Positions 22,681 through 30,850 of a stretch of 34,162 bases of DNA are shown here, one piece after another (within the stretch, counting starts at the first letter, position 1; each line of letters starts with the position of its first letter). This stretch comes from DASYRM01 sp036004405. GTDB taxonomy: Bacteria > Acidobacteriota > Vicinamibacteria > Vicinamibacterales > UBA2999. The stretch spans positions 1 through 34,162 of the forward strand of contig DASYRM010000005.1 in the NCBI GenBank assembly GCA_036004405.1. Direction: 5' to 3'. Both the position numbers and the translations under genes were made by a program. The notes beneath the pieces were generated by a model. The model did no database searches. It was not told the DNA's origin and was given only the letters and a program-made list of their open reading frames with translations.

Positions 22681-22757
22681 TGACCGCAGGCGGGCCTACC
22701 GTTGCATCACCCAGGCCTTAGATTGGGCCTTGGGCCTTAGGTACGGGGCTTCGTGGT

Positions 22758-22793
22758 TCGCGAACGTGCGCGCTGCTGCGTGTGCGTTCGCGA
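22758..22793. other. Long hairpin in the 22649-22855 gap
   Basis: TCGCGAACGTGCGC and GTGTGCGTTCGCGA pair over 14 positions (three G-U), with an 8-base loop. No T-run follows. The rest of this 207-base gap holds GGCCTT repeats near 22715-22740 and nothing else recognised. Confidence 0.5.
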
Positions 22794-22855
22794 GACAGGG
22801 ATTCTCCTAGCTCGACCGTGACAAGCCGGGACGCTACCATCAGCCCACCTTCCTG

Positions 22856-23383
22856 ATGCGTTCCGACGATCTCGAAAAACGAGTCGACGAGCTCGAGGCG
22901 GAGATTGCTGCGCTCCGCGAGCGTACGCTGCTGCCGCCGATCGGCATCCGGCGCCGCGCCACCATGACCATCGGCCACATGCCGCTGTACGAGATCTCGC
23001 TTGGATCCGATCCGGCGCGCCGGCAGCTGCGCGGGCACGCGCGCGCCATCATCGCCATCGGCGACGTGGCGTCCGGCGTGATCGCGATCGGCGGGTACGC
23101 CCGCGGCATCGTGGCCATCGGCGGGCTCGCCACGGGTCTCGTGAGCGTCGGCGGGCTCTCGGTCGGGCTGCTGGGCGCGTTTGGCGGTCTGGCGATCGGC
23201 GGCCTTGCCCTTGGAGGCGCCGCGGTGGGCGCCGTATCGGTGGGCGGCAGCGCCGCCGGCTACTACGCGTGTGGCGCCGCCTCCGCCGGCATGTACGCCG
23301 TGTCGACGACGGACTCTGCACCGGAAGCGGTGGCGATCTTCCGGCAGCTCGGCCTCAGCAGCATCTGCGACGGCGCGCAGTAG
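22856..23383 (+). CDS. Decapeptide-repeat protein with N-terminal coiled coil, unknown function
   Basis: 175 residues from ATG 22856; no clear ribosome-binding site. A short charged coiled coil (about 5-24, DLEKRVDELEAEIAALRER) leads to a basic stretch, then nine near-perfect ten-residue repeats (about 61-150) of the form x-A-x-G-(I/V/L)-(I/V)-(A/S)-(I/V)-G-G, with one single-residue insertion at 111. Examples: VASGVIAIGG, YARGIVAIGG, LATGLVSVGG, AAVGAVSVGG. The C-terminal 25 residues are ordinary (APEAVAIFRQLGLSSIC). The strict period could form a stacked beta structure or a glycine-packed membrane hairpin array; sequence alone does not decide. I do not recognise a named family. It lies upstream of the molybdenum hydroxylase genes (gap 54 bases). 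Confidence 0.72.
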   Translation: MRSDDLEKRVDELEAEIAALRERTLLPPIGIRRRATMTIGHMPLYEISLGSDPARRQLRGHARAIIAIGDVASGVIAIGGYARGIVAIGGLATGLVSVGGLSVGLLGAFGGLAIGGLALGGAAVGAVSVGGSAAGYYACGAASAGMYAVSTTDSAPEAVAIFRQLGLSSICDGAQ

Positions 23384-23437
23384 CTCCGGCTCCTGGCACA
23401 CGCCCTCGGTCTGTGCGAGACTGCGCCCGGAGCCGCC

Positions 23438-23905
23438 ATGAGCCAGATGACGCTGCTCGTCAACGGGCGCACGCACACGGTTGACGTCGATCCTGCCACA
23501 CCTCTCTTGTTCGTCCTGAGCGACGATCTCGCGCTCAAGGGCCCGAAGTTCGGCTGCGGCCTTGGCCAGTGCGGCGCCTGCACGGTGATCGCGCGCGGTC
23601 AGGCCATCCGTTCCTGCATCACACCGGTCGAGTCCGTCCAGGGCACCGAGATCACCACGCTCGACGGCCTCGGCACGATCGAGCAGCCCCACGCGATTCA
23701 GCAGGCGTTCATCGACGAACAGGGGGCGCAGTGCGGGTTCTGCCTGAGCGGCGTCATCCTGAGCGCGAAAGCGCTCGTCGATCGGACGCCGGCGCCGACC
23801 GACGAGGACATCGACCGCGCGCTGTCCGGGGTGCTGTGCCGCTGCTTCGCGCACACGCGCATGCGCAAAGCCATCCGCCGTTACGCCGCCGCGAGGCGCG
23901 CATGA
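23438..23905 (+). CDS. 2Fe-2S subunit of a xanthine dehydrogenase-family molybdenum hydroxylase (IorA-like)
   Basis: 155 residues from ATG 23438, with CGGAG upstream. The first domain is a plant-type [2Fe-2S] ferredoxin with GCGLGQCGACTV and a following Cys in RSCITPV; the second is the all-helical [2Fe-2S] domain with QCGFCLSG and VLCRCFAHTRM. Domain order and length match small subunits of isoquinoline 1-oxidoreductase and similar aldehyde or N-heterocycle oxidases. It carries electrons from the molybdenum centre to an outside acceptor, as there is no FAD subunit here. The stop overlaps the next start by ATGA, so both subunits are made together. The substrate is unknown. Confidence 0.93.
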   Translation: MSQMTLLVNGRTHTVDVDPATPLLFVLSDDLALKGPKFGCGLGQCGACTVIARGQAIRSCITPVESVQGTEITTLDGLGTIEQPHAIQQAFIDEQGAQCGFCLSGVILSAKALVDRTPAPTDEDIDRALSGVLCRCFAHTRMRKAIRRYAAARRA

Positions 23906-26502
23906 CGCCGCGACTCTCACTCGACGCGCGGACGGCGTTGGGCTCGGCCGGCCTGTCCCGTCGCGGCTTCCTGCGCGGATCCGGCGCCATGGTCGTCGCC
24001 TTTGCCGCGGCTCGCCACGCCGGTCTCGACACCCTGGTGTCGGCCCAGGGGATCAACGGTCGGAGCGCCACCGCGCTCGACGCCTGGGTCGCCATCACGG
24101 CGGACAGCCGCGTGCTTGCCTACACGGGCAAGTGCGAGCTGGGGCAAGGGCTGTACACCGCGCAGATGCAGCTCGTGGCCGAAGAGCTCGACGTGCCGCT
24201 GTCGCGCGTCACGCTGACCATGTGCGATACCGCGGTGACGCCGGATCAAGGCACCACGTCCGGGGCACAGTCGCATCCCGCCAACTTCAATCAGGCCAAC
24301 CTGGCGCTCGCCTGTGCCACGGCGCGCCAGGCGCTCGTGCGTCTGGCGGCTAATCGCCTGGCCGTGCCGGCCGCGGCCCTCGCCACCGGCGAAGGCGCGG
24401 TGTTCGTGACGGCGACACCGTCGCGCCGCGTGCCGTATGGCGACCTGATCGGCGGGCGCAGTTTCATGCTGAACCTCGATGCGGCCGCGAAGCGGAAGCA
24501 CCCGGCCGAATGGAAGGTGCTCGGCACGCCGGTGCCGCGACTCGATCTTCCGGCGATGGTCACCGCGCAGCTGGAATACGTCCACAACGTGCGGGTGCCC
24601 GGCATGCTGCACGGACGTGTGGTCCGGCCCCCGTCGGTCGGCGCCACGCTGGCGCGCGTGGACGACGCCACGGTGCGCGGCATGCCGGGGCTCGTGCGCA
24701 TCGTCGTGCGCAAGAACTTCGTCGGCGTCGTGGCCGAAAAGCCGTTCCAGGCGATCCAGATCGCCGAGAAGCTCCAGGTGTCGTGGACGCCCGGCCCCGC
24801 CATTCCGGCCCAGGCGGAGTACTACGACTACCTGCGCCGCGATCGCGCCTCGCGCGACACCTATCTGCTGGACTCCGGCGACGTCGATCAGTCGCTGCGC
24901 GGGGCTCGCTCGGTCGTGTCTGCCACCTATCTGCACCCCTTCCACATGCACGGCTCGGTCGGCAGCTCCTGCGCCGTCGCCGACGTGCAGCCCGGCAAGG
25001 CCACGCTGTGGTCGGCCACGCAGGCGGTGTACCCGATGCGGGACACGGCGGCGCAGCTCCTCGGGCTCCAGCCCGCGGATGTCCGCGTGGTGTTCACGCG
25101 CGGGTCGGGGTGCTACGGGATCAACGGCGCCGACACGGTGACCTACGACGCGGCCCTCCTGTCGCAGGCGGTGGGCCGTCCCGTGCGCGTGCAGCTCACG
25201 CGACGCGACGAGATGGCCTGGGAGAACTTCGGGAACGCGTTCGTCATCGATCAGCGGGCGGGGCTCGACGCCTCGGGCGCGATCGTCGCCTGGGACTACG
25301 AGGCATGGTCTCCCGCGCTCGGCGGACGTCCCGGCTACGACAGCCCCGGCAACGTGGTCACCGGCTGGCTGGCCGGGTTCACGCCGGCCGCTGCCGCGCC
25401 ACGAACACCCGCGCCGGCGCCGAACACGCCGCTCAGCAACAACCTGAACACCGCGCCGTCGTACGTGACCGGCTGCGTGAGCGGCGTGTGCCGCGGCACC
25501 GGCACGGTGCGCAGCGAGCGGGTGCTGTCGCATCGCACCGTCTCGCCCTTCTTCACCGGCCCGCTCCGGGCGCCGGAGCGCTTCCAGAACACCTTCGCCC
25601 ACGAGTCGTTCATGGACGAGATCGCCGCGACCGCCAAGGCCGATCCCGTGGCGTTCCGGCTGCGCCACCTGGGCGACGAGCGGCTGCGCACGGTGGTGCG
25701 CACGGCGGCGGAGACCGCGAAGTGGGACGCGCGTCCGTCACCGCGTCCCGACGTGCCCGCAGCCGGCCTGGCCCGTGGGCGCGGCATCTCCTGCGTGCTC
25801 TACGAGGGCGACAACGGCTACGTGTCCATCGTCGCCGAGGTCGTGGTCGATCAGGCGACAGGCACCATTACCGTCACGCGCCTCGTCGGCGCGCAGGACT
25901 GCGGGCCAATCTCGAACCCCGACGGCGTGAAGAACCAGTTCGAAGGCGGCGCGCTGCACGGGATGAGCCGAGCGCTCTTCGAAGAGGTCGCCTGGAGCGA
26001 CCAGCGCGTGACGTCGGTGGACTGGCGCAGCTACCGGACGTTCGCGGTCGGCTCGCGCACGCCAGTGGTCGAGGCCGTGCTCGTCAACCAGCCGTCCGCG
26101 CCGGCCAACGGCGCCGGCGAAACCGCCATCACCGTGGTGGCGGCGGCGATCGGCAACGCGGTGTTCGACGCGACCGGCGCGCGTCTGCGCGAGATCCCGT
26201 TTACCCCCGCGCGCGTGAAAGCTGCGCTTTCCGCGAGACCGGCGGCAACGGCGTATGCGGACCGCCTCTACAACCCCCGGCGGGCGCGAATCTCCCGCAG
26301 GTCGGGCGCATCGAAGCCCCAGTCCGCCCTGGCGTTGCGCGTGACCTCGGCACGCGTCCAGCGCGGCCGCATCAGACCGTGCAGCGCGTGGGCCGCGCGC
26401 CCCATCAGCAGGTGCCCGATCTCATGCGCCATCGCGCGCCCGAGCAACGTCCCCAGATCGCCGTCGGAGCCGTGCGCCAGCCGCTCCACGCGATCGACGT
26501 AG
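23902..26502 (+). CDS. Molybdopterin-binding large subunit, xanthine dehydrogenase family (IorB-like)
   Basis: 866 residues from ATG 23902. A twin-arginine signal (LSRRGFLRGSGAMVV, about residues 18-32) predicts export as a folded cofactor protein. Family marks: GKCELGQGLYTAQ, FTRGSGCYGINGADTV, AHESFMDEIA, GAQDCGPISNPDGVKNQ, and ANGAGETAI with the catalytic Glu740. With the 2Fe-2S subunit it would hydroxylate an aldehyde or N-heterocycle in the periplasm. The chain should end near residue 780 (FTPARVKAAL), but no stop occurs until 26502, so about 80 basic, low-complexity residues are antisense to the metalloprotease gene. This extension may be spurious sequence after loss of the native stop. 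Confidence 0.9.
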   Translation: MTPRLSLDARTALGSAGLSRRGFLRGSGAMVVAFAAARHAGLDTLVSAQGINGRSATALDAWVAITADSRVLAYTGKCELGQGLYTAQMQLVAEELDVPLSRVTLTMCDTAVTPDQGTTSGAQSHPANFNQANLALACATARQALVRLAANRLAVPAAALATGEGAVFVTATPSRRVPYGDLIGGRSFMLNLDAAAKRKHPAEWKVLGTPVPRLDLPAMVTAQLEYVHNVRVPGMLHGRVVRPPSVGATLARVDDATVRGMPGLVRIVVRKNFVGVVAEKPFQAIQIAEKLQVSWTPGPAIPAQAEYYDYLRRDRASRDTYLLDSGDVDQSLRGARSVVSATYLHPFHMHGSVGSSCAVADVQPGKATLWSATQAVYPMRDTAAQLLGLQPADVRVVFTRGSGCYGINGADTVTYDAALLSQAVGRPVRVQLTRRDEMAWENFGNAFVIDQRAGLDASGAIVAWDYEAWSPALGGRPGYDSPGNVVTGWLAGFTPAAAAPRTPAPAPNTPLSNNLNTAPSYVTGCVSGVCRGTGTVRSERVLSHRTVSPFFTGPLRAPERFQNTFAHESFMDEIAATAKADPVAFRLRHLGDERLRTVVRTAAETAKWDARPSPRPDVPAAGLARGRGISCVLYEGDNGYVSIVAEVVVDQATGTITVTRLVGAQDCGPISNPDGVKNQFEGGALHGMSRALFEEVAWSDQRVTSVDWRSYRTFAVGSRTPVVEAVLVNQPSAPANGAGETAITVVAAAIGNAVFDATGARLREIPFTPARVKAALSARPAATAYADRLYNPRRARISRRSGASKPQSALALRVTSARVQRGRIRPCSAWAARPISRCPISCAIARPSNVPRSPSEPCASRSTRST

Positions 26503-26861
26503 ACGGTGGCGAGCACGCCGGTGCCCGTCGCGGGATCGACCAACGCGGTGCCGAGCGACTCGTCGCCACTGCCCGCCGATTCCTTCCCCGATCGAACCAG
26601 CCGGACCACCAGCTCGCCGCGGCCGAGCGGCACCGTGCAGCGCCCGCCGCTCGACGCCGAGCACGAGACCCACGTCACCTCCACATCGGCCGGACGCAGG
26701 GTCTGCGCCGCGATGTCGAGTGCCGCCCGCAGCGCGCCCTTTGGTACGTTTGCGTTGTCGTAGACGCGCACCGTGAGCCCGGTCCACGCCAGCTCGGCGC
26801 CGCGCGCCGTCCCCAACATCAGCGTCACGCCAACCGCCATCAATCCCAGTAACCCGCGCAT
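26268..26861 (-). CDS. Secreted zinc metalloprotease-like protein (HEIGH motif)
   Basis: 197 residues from ATG 26861, preceded by GGGAGG; an upstream extension of the frame has no ribosome-binding site. A signal peptide (about 1-21, ending ARGA) leads to a domain with VRVYDNANVPKGALRAALD and the zinc motif AMAHEIGHLLMGRAAH (His146, Glu147, His150), followed by GLMRPRW. This HExxH-plus-GLM layout is common in small exported proteases of Acidobacteriota, though no substrate is known. Two cysteines (SCSAS and RCTV) may form a disulfide. It is divergent from the regulator at 27021, and its last 235 bases overlap the convergent large-subunit gene. Confidence 0.82.
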   Translation of the reverse strand: MRGLLGLMAVGVTLMLGTARGAELAWTGLTVRVYDNANVPKGALRAALDIAAQTLRPADVEVTWVSCSASSGGRCTVPLGRGELVVRLVRSGKESAGSGDESLGTALVDPATGTGVLATVYVDRVERLAHGSDGDLGTLLGRAMAHEIGHLLMGRAAHALHGLMRPRWTRAEVTRNARADWGFDAPDLREIRARRGL

Positions 26862-26942
26862 CCGTCCCTCCCTTCGCCTGAAGTGGCAGACGGCACTGTG
26901 GCGCGCGCCCGTAAGTGCCTCAATGCACGGGAGCTGAACCGA

Positions 26943-26961
26943 GGTGACATGTGGGTGACAT
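26943..26961. promoter_or_regulatory. Pho-box-like direct repeat, likely binding site of a winged-helix regulator
   Basis: GTGACAT, 4 bases, GTGACAT (8 bp if the leading G is counted), an 11-bp period. This is the layout of PhoB/OmpR-type sites. It lies between the divergent metalloprotease and the winged-helix regulator gene starting at 27021. A GATAAT -10-like box is at 26998-27003. Confidence 0.5.
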
Positions 26962-27020
26962 CGGGCGACCGGGCGGCGATTCGCGCGCGGAAACGCGGAT
27001 AATCGTCGAAAGGAACCTTT

Positions 27021-28805
27021 GTGGACACACACGCAGGGTCGGAAGGCGCCCTTCGGTTCGGCTCATTCGAGCTCGACGAGCGCTCGCGGGAGTTGAGGAC
27101 GGGCACGACCCGGATACGGCTGCAGGATCAGCCCTTTGAAATCCTTCGTCTGCTGCTGCTGCGGCCGGGCGAAGTGGTCACCCGGGAGGAGTTGCGGCGG
27201 CAGCTCTGGCCGGACGGCACCTACGTGGACTTCGAACACAGCCTGAACGCCGCGGTGAAGCGGCTTCGTGCCGCGCTCGGCGACGATGCGGACAACCCGC
27301 GGTTCGTCGAGACGCTTCCCCGCCGCGGCTACCGCTTCGTGGCGCCCGCGGGCGCGCCGGCCGCGCCGCTGCCCATCGCCCCGCCGAGCGCCGTCCGCGT
27401 GCGGCTGGCCGTGCTGCCGTTCAGCAATCTCGGCGACGAGCGGCACGAGTACTTCGGCGACGGCCTGCACGAAGAGCTGATCTCGCAGCTTGGCGGCCTG
27501 TGCCGCGGCCGCATCGGCGTGCTGGGCCGATGGTCGTCGCTCGTCTTCAAGGGCACCCCGCTCCGTGCCCGCGACATCGGCGAAGCCCTGCGCGCCGACT
27601 ATCTGCTCGAAGGCAGCGTGCGGCACGAAGACGACCGCGTGCGCGTGAGCGCGCGGCTCATCGAAACGACGGGCGAAACGCAGCTGTGGGCCGAGATGTA
27701 CGACCGCCATCTCACCCACTCGCTCACCGTGCAGAGCGACGTCGCGGCCCAGATCGCGCGCGCGCTCGCCGCCGAGCTCGCGCCCGACGAGCGGACCCGG
27801 GCCCACTCGGCCGCGGCGTCGGCGGCCTATCAGGCGTATCTCAAGGGGCGCTACTTCTGGAACAAGACCGAAGACCAGGCCGTCGACCAGGCCATCGCCT
27901 ATTACGAGGAAGCGCTGTCGCTCGATGCCTCCTTCGGACCGGCGGCGGCCGCCCTGGCGCGGGCGCGCATCGCGCGAGCCGAGCACTACCTCGACGTGCC
28001 CCGTCTGGCGCTGGCCTCGGCCCGCGACACCGCGCAGCGCGCACTCGACATCGACGGGTCGCTCTACGAAGCCCACCTGGCGATGGGCGAGACGCAGCGC
28101 ATGCTCGACTTCAACTGGGTGGGCGCCGAGGCGAGCTATCTCAAGGCGCTGGCGCTCAATCCCAGCTCCGAGAGCGCGCACCGCGCCTATGCCCTGCTGC
28201 TCTCAGCGCTGGGCCGGCACCGCGAGGCGGTGCGCGAGTCCGACCGCGCCATCGAGCTCGATCCGTTGTGCCTGGTCGTCGGCGGCGCGGCCGCCTGGGT
28301 GGCCTACGCGTCGGGCGACTATCCGGCCGCCATCGAGATTGCGCGCAACACCATCGACATGGATCCGGAGTTCGTCCGCGCCCGGCGCGTGCTCGCCGCC
28401 GCCTACCTGCAGTCGGGGCGAATCGCCGACGCGGTGCAGGAGCTCGAGACCTCGGCCGCGCTCACCGACCATCCGGTGCTCCTCGGATGGCTGGCGCACG
28501 CGAAAGCCGTCACCGGCCGCACGTATGAGGCCGAGACGATCGTGGCGCGGATGCTGACGCAGGACGGCTACCGGCAGCACTACGCGCTGGCGATCGCCTA
28601 CATCGGCCTGGGCCGCATCGACGACGCCTTCGACGCGCTGGACGTGGCCTGCCTCGATCGCGACCCGCTGCTGACGCACGTCGCGGTGGAACCATGCTTC
28701 GACCAGATCCGCGGCGACGCGCGTTTCGCCGCGCTGCTGACGCGAATGGGGCTGTCTACTTCGCCAGCCCTTTCTGGTGCAGCGTCACGGTCGCCTCGCG
28801 GCTGA
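27021..28805 (+). CDS. Winged-helix/TolB-like/TPR transcriptional regulator
   Basis: 594 residues from GTG 27021, preceded by AAAGGAA. An OmpR/PhoB-type winged helix (about 10-110) shows LRFGSFELDERSRELR, QPFEILRLLLLRPGEVVTREEL and FVETLPRRGYRFVAP. A TolB N-terminal-like domain follows (about 128-255, LAVLPFSNLGDERHEYFGDGL...DYLLEGSVR), then TPR helices to about 575. There is no receiver domain and no membrane span. Such proteins are common in Acidobacteriota and presumably bind DNA in response to a TPR-bound partner. It may control itself and the divergent metalloprotease through the repeat at 26943. Its last 50 bases overlap the convergent modA-like gene. Confidence 0.9.
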   Translation: MDTHAGSEGALRFGSFELDERSRELRTGTTRIRLQDQPFEILRLLLLRPGEVVTREELRRQLWPDGTYVDFEHSLNAAVKRLRAALGDDADNPRFVETLPRRGYRFVAPAGAPAAPLPIAPPSAVRVRLAVLPFSNLGDERHEYFGDGLHEELISQLGGLCRGRIGVLGRWSSLVFKGTPLRARDIGEALRADYLLEGSVRHEDDRVRVSARLIETTGETQLWAEMYDRHLTHSLTVQSDVAAQIARALAAELAPDERTRAHSAAASAAYQAYLKGRYFWNKTEDQAVDQAIAYYEEALSLDASFGPAAAALARARIARAEHYLDVPRLALASARDTAQRALDIDGSLYEAHLAMGETQRMLDFNWVGAEASYLKALALNPSSESAHRAYALLLSALGRHREAVRESDRAIELDPLCLVVGGAAAWVAYASGDYPAAIEIARNTIDMDPEFVRARRVLAAAYLQSGRIADAVQELETSAALTDHPVLLGWLAHAKAVTGRTYEAETIVARMLTQDGYRQHYALAIAYIGLGRIDDAFDALDVACLDRDPLLTHVAVEPCFDQIRGDARFAALLTRMGLSTSPALSGAASRSPRG

Positions 28806-29499
28806 CGAGCGACGCCAGCAGGGCACGGGCGGCAGCGGAGTCGGGCGCGGTGGCGCTCACCGCGGCAGCAAAGGTCACGTCGCCGCCGAATTCCGCGGGG
28901 ATCGGCCCGACGAGGTCGATGCCGGGCGCGGGCATGATTTCGCTGACCAGCGTCAGGAGCAGGTCCGCGTCGCCCTTGTTGACGCGCGCAATGGAGCCGT
29001 CCGATCCGACGTCGAGGAACGTCTTGCCCTTGACGGTGTCGGTCACCCCGAGCGTCGCGAACATCGCCTCGATGGTGGGACGGCTCGCTCCGTTGCCCGC
29101 GTAGGCGATCCCCTTGGCGGCCAGCAGCGCCTGCTTCACGTCGGCGGCGGTGGCAGCCTTGGGTTTGCGGGTGCCGTGCGGGACGCCCAGGCCGACGCGC
29201 GCCCGGCCCACCACGGTCGGCGTCCCGGTAAGCTTCCCGGCCTTGCCGAGCTCTGAGATCGCCTCCTGGGTCATGATCACCAGGTCGAACGGAGCGCCGC
29301 CGGCGATGTCCTTCAGCAGCACCGACGAGGTCCCGTAAGTGACGGTCGCCTTGCGCCCGCTGCTCTTCTCATAGGCCGGCACCAGCGCCTCGACGAACGT
29401 CTTGACACCGTTCGACGCGATGACGCGCAGCGGCGCGTTCTGGGCCTGCAGGGACGTGGCGAGCGAAACGATCGCGACGAGCGTGAGCAGTCTTTTCAC
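28756..29499 (-). CDS. ModA-like substrate-binding protein (molybdate/oxyanion type)
   Basis: 247 residues from GTG 29499, which overlaps the stop of the NHL gene by GTGA. Signal peptide about 1-19. The mature chain shows the type-2 periplasmic binding fold with PLRVIASNGVKTFVEALVPAYEKSSG, VTYGTSSVLLKDIAGGAPFDLVIMT and YAGNGASRPTIEAMFATLGV, most like ModA-type or closely related proteins. No modB or modC permease genes are present nearby, so it is an orphan. Molybdate uptake would suit the molybdenum hydroxylase 2.3 kb away, but the binding residues cannot be confirmed here. It could instead bind another oxyanion or act as a sensor. Confidence 0.78.
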   Translation of the reverse strand: MKRLLTLVAIVSLATSLQAQNAPLRVIASNGVKTFVEALVPAYEKSSGRKATVTYGTSSVLLKDIAGGAPFDLVIMTQEAISELGKAGKLTGTPTVVGRARVGLGVPHGTRKPKAATAADVKQALLAAKGIAYAGNGASRPTIEAMFATLGVTDTVKGKTFLDVGSDGSIARVNKGDADLLLTLVSEIMPAPGIDLVGPIPAEFGGDVTFAAAVSATAPDSAAARALLASLVSREATVTLHQKGLAK

Positions 29500-30707
29500 T
29501 TCGTCCTCACGAACTTGCGGACGGTGCCGAGAACGTCGGCCCCGTAGACGTTGCCCTGCGGATCCACCGTCACGCCCTCGGCCAGCGTGGAGCCGCTCGC
29601 ATACGGATACGGACACGGGTCCGGGATGAACGCCTTCACCGATCCGTCGCGCGCGCTGCCGATGCGGATGCCGCGGCGCGCTCCGAGGTTCATGCCATAG
29701 CCGGTTGCGGGCAGGCCCGACACGCCGACGTTCGTGCGGCCGTCGCGCGACTCGGAATCGGCCACGTAGATAGTGTCGTCCTTGTCGATGTAGATGCCGC
29801 TCGGCCGCCCGAACTGGAACCACTGCGCGATGAAGCGGCCGTTCTGATCGAGGATCTGGATACGGTTGTTCTGGCGGTCGCCGACGAACAGCCGCCCGCG
29901 CGAGTCGATTGCGATCGTGTGCGGCACATCGAACTCGCCCGGCCCCATGCCGGTCTTGCCGATCACGGCGAGCGGTTTGCCCGACCGGTCGAACTTCACG
30001 ATGCGCGACGCCGAGGCGGTGCCCCCGGTGTGGCCGTCGGTCACGAAGATGTCGCCGTCCGTCGTCACCGCCACTTCGGTCGGCGCCTGGAACCCGTCGA
30101 GGCCGTCGCCGGGTTCACCGGCCTTGCCGAGCGTCAGCAGCTCCGTGCCGTTGGGGCTGAACTTGTGCACCTGCAGCCCCTTGCCCGGCATGCGGCCGAT
30201 GTCGGTGACCCACAGATTGCCGACCCGGTCGATGGTCAGCTTGTGCGGGTTGACGATCTGCCCGCGGCCGAAACTCTTGAGCAGACGGCCCGCGGTATCG
30301 AACTGCAGAATCGGGTCGAGCGTGGAAGCCCCGCACCCCGCGCCGGCGGCGCCCGCCTGACCACACCGATCGAGCGCCCAGATGGTGCCGTCCGGCGCCA
30401 CCGTCACGCCGGCCGTGGAACTCCACCGCCGGCCGTCCGGCAGCGCGCCCCAGTGGACGCCGGGGCGGTACGGCGTGGGCAGATCGTTGCGCGCGCCGAG
30501 CAGCGACACCGCCGGGAGCAACACCGGATACCGGCCCGGCGGAAACGTCGGCTGCGTCGGGTTCGGCGGCGGCGGGGTGGGCACGCCGCACGAGTCCGCG
30601 TTGAGACTCTGCGATCCAGCTCCCGCGGACGCCGTTTGCGCGGACGCGGGCGCCCCAAGGGCGCACATTGTTACGAGCGTGACAATCGCTCTTCCCACTC
30701 TGCCCAC
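29496..30707 (-). CDS. Secreted NHL-repeat beta-propeller protein
   Basis: 403 residues from GTG 30707. An in-frame TTG (30761) is possible, but a good -35/-10 pair lies just inside it, so translation most likely begins at or after 30707. Signal peptide about 1-24 (ending ASAQ). The rest is a six-bladed NHL propeller: VTVAPDGTIWALDRCG, LTIDRVGNLWVTDIGR, VAVTTDGDIFVTDGHTGG, IAIDSRGRLFVGDRQNNRIQIL, GIYIDKDDTIYVADSES, VTVDPQGNVYGADV. It resembles bacterial relatives of peptidyl-hydroxyglycine lyases, but catalysis is not shown. The stop overlaps the ModA-like start by GTGA, so both are made from one message. Confidence 0.83.
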   Translation of the reverse strand: MGRVGRAIVTLVTMCALGAPASAQTASAGAGSQSLNADSCGVPTPPPPNPTQPTFPPGRYPVLLPAVSLLGARNDLPTPYRPGVHWGALPDGRRWSSTAGVTVAPDGTIWALDRCGQAGAAGAGCGASTLDPILQFDTAGRLLKSFGRGQIVNPHKLTIDRVGNLWVTDIGRMPGKGLQVHKFSPNGTELLTLGKAGEPGDGLDGFQAPTEVAVTTDGDIFVTDGHTGGTASASRIVKFDRSGKPLAVIGKTGMGPGEFDVPHTIAIDSRGRLFVGDRQNNRIQILDQNGRFIAQWFQFGRPSGIYIDKDDTIYVADSESRDGRTNVGVSGLPATGYGMNLGARRGIRIGSARDGSVKAFIPDPCPYPYASGSTLAEGVTVDPQGNVYGADVLGTVRKFVRTK

Positions 30708-30732
30708 TACGCCCTCTCTCGCCACGACGCGG

Positions 30733-30761
30733 AGCGTAGCGACGGGGTTTCCTTTCGTCAA
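30733..30761 (-). promoter_or_regulatory. Promoter for the NHL-modA pair
   Basis: TTGACG (30761-30756), 17 bases, TACGCT (30738-30733) on the minus strand. The -35 is near-consensus and spacing is ideal, the -10 weak. The site supports GTG 30707 over TTG 30761 as the NHL gene start. Confidence 0.45.
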
Positions 30762-30774
30762 GCCAGCGTACGGG

Positions 30775-30791
30775 GGACATGCCCTATGTCC
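30775..30791. repeat. Inverted repeat GGACAT-GCCCT-ATGTCC
   Basis: A 6-bp perfect stem with a 5-base loop between the divergent NHL and DUF6644 genes, followed by CGCCC-GCA-GGGCG (30791-30803). It looks like a distant relative of the dispersed palindrome family, but the loop differs. Confidence 0.5.
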
Positions 30792-30850
30792 GCCCGCAGG
30801 GCGAGCCTGCTTGACCTTCGCGTCATCCGGCTGATAAGAAAGGCGATTGC

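Noticed and set aside
23917..25668. Minus-strand frame of 583 residues
   Set aside because: Antisense to the molybdenum hydroxylase large subunit; no recognisable motifs.
24510..26852. Plus-strand frame of 780 residues overlapping the large subunit
   Set aside because: Alternative frame of the same gene, with Arg/Ala-rich low-complexity composition.
30707..30761. Upstream TTG start for the NHL protein
   Set aside because: A -35/-10 pair lies across this stretch, and GTG 30707 gives a normal signal peptide.
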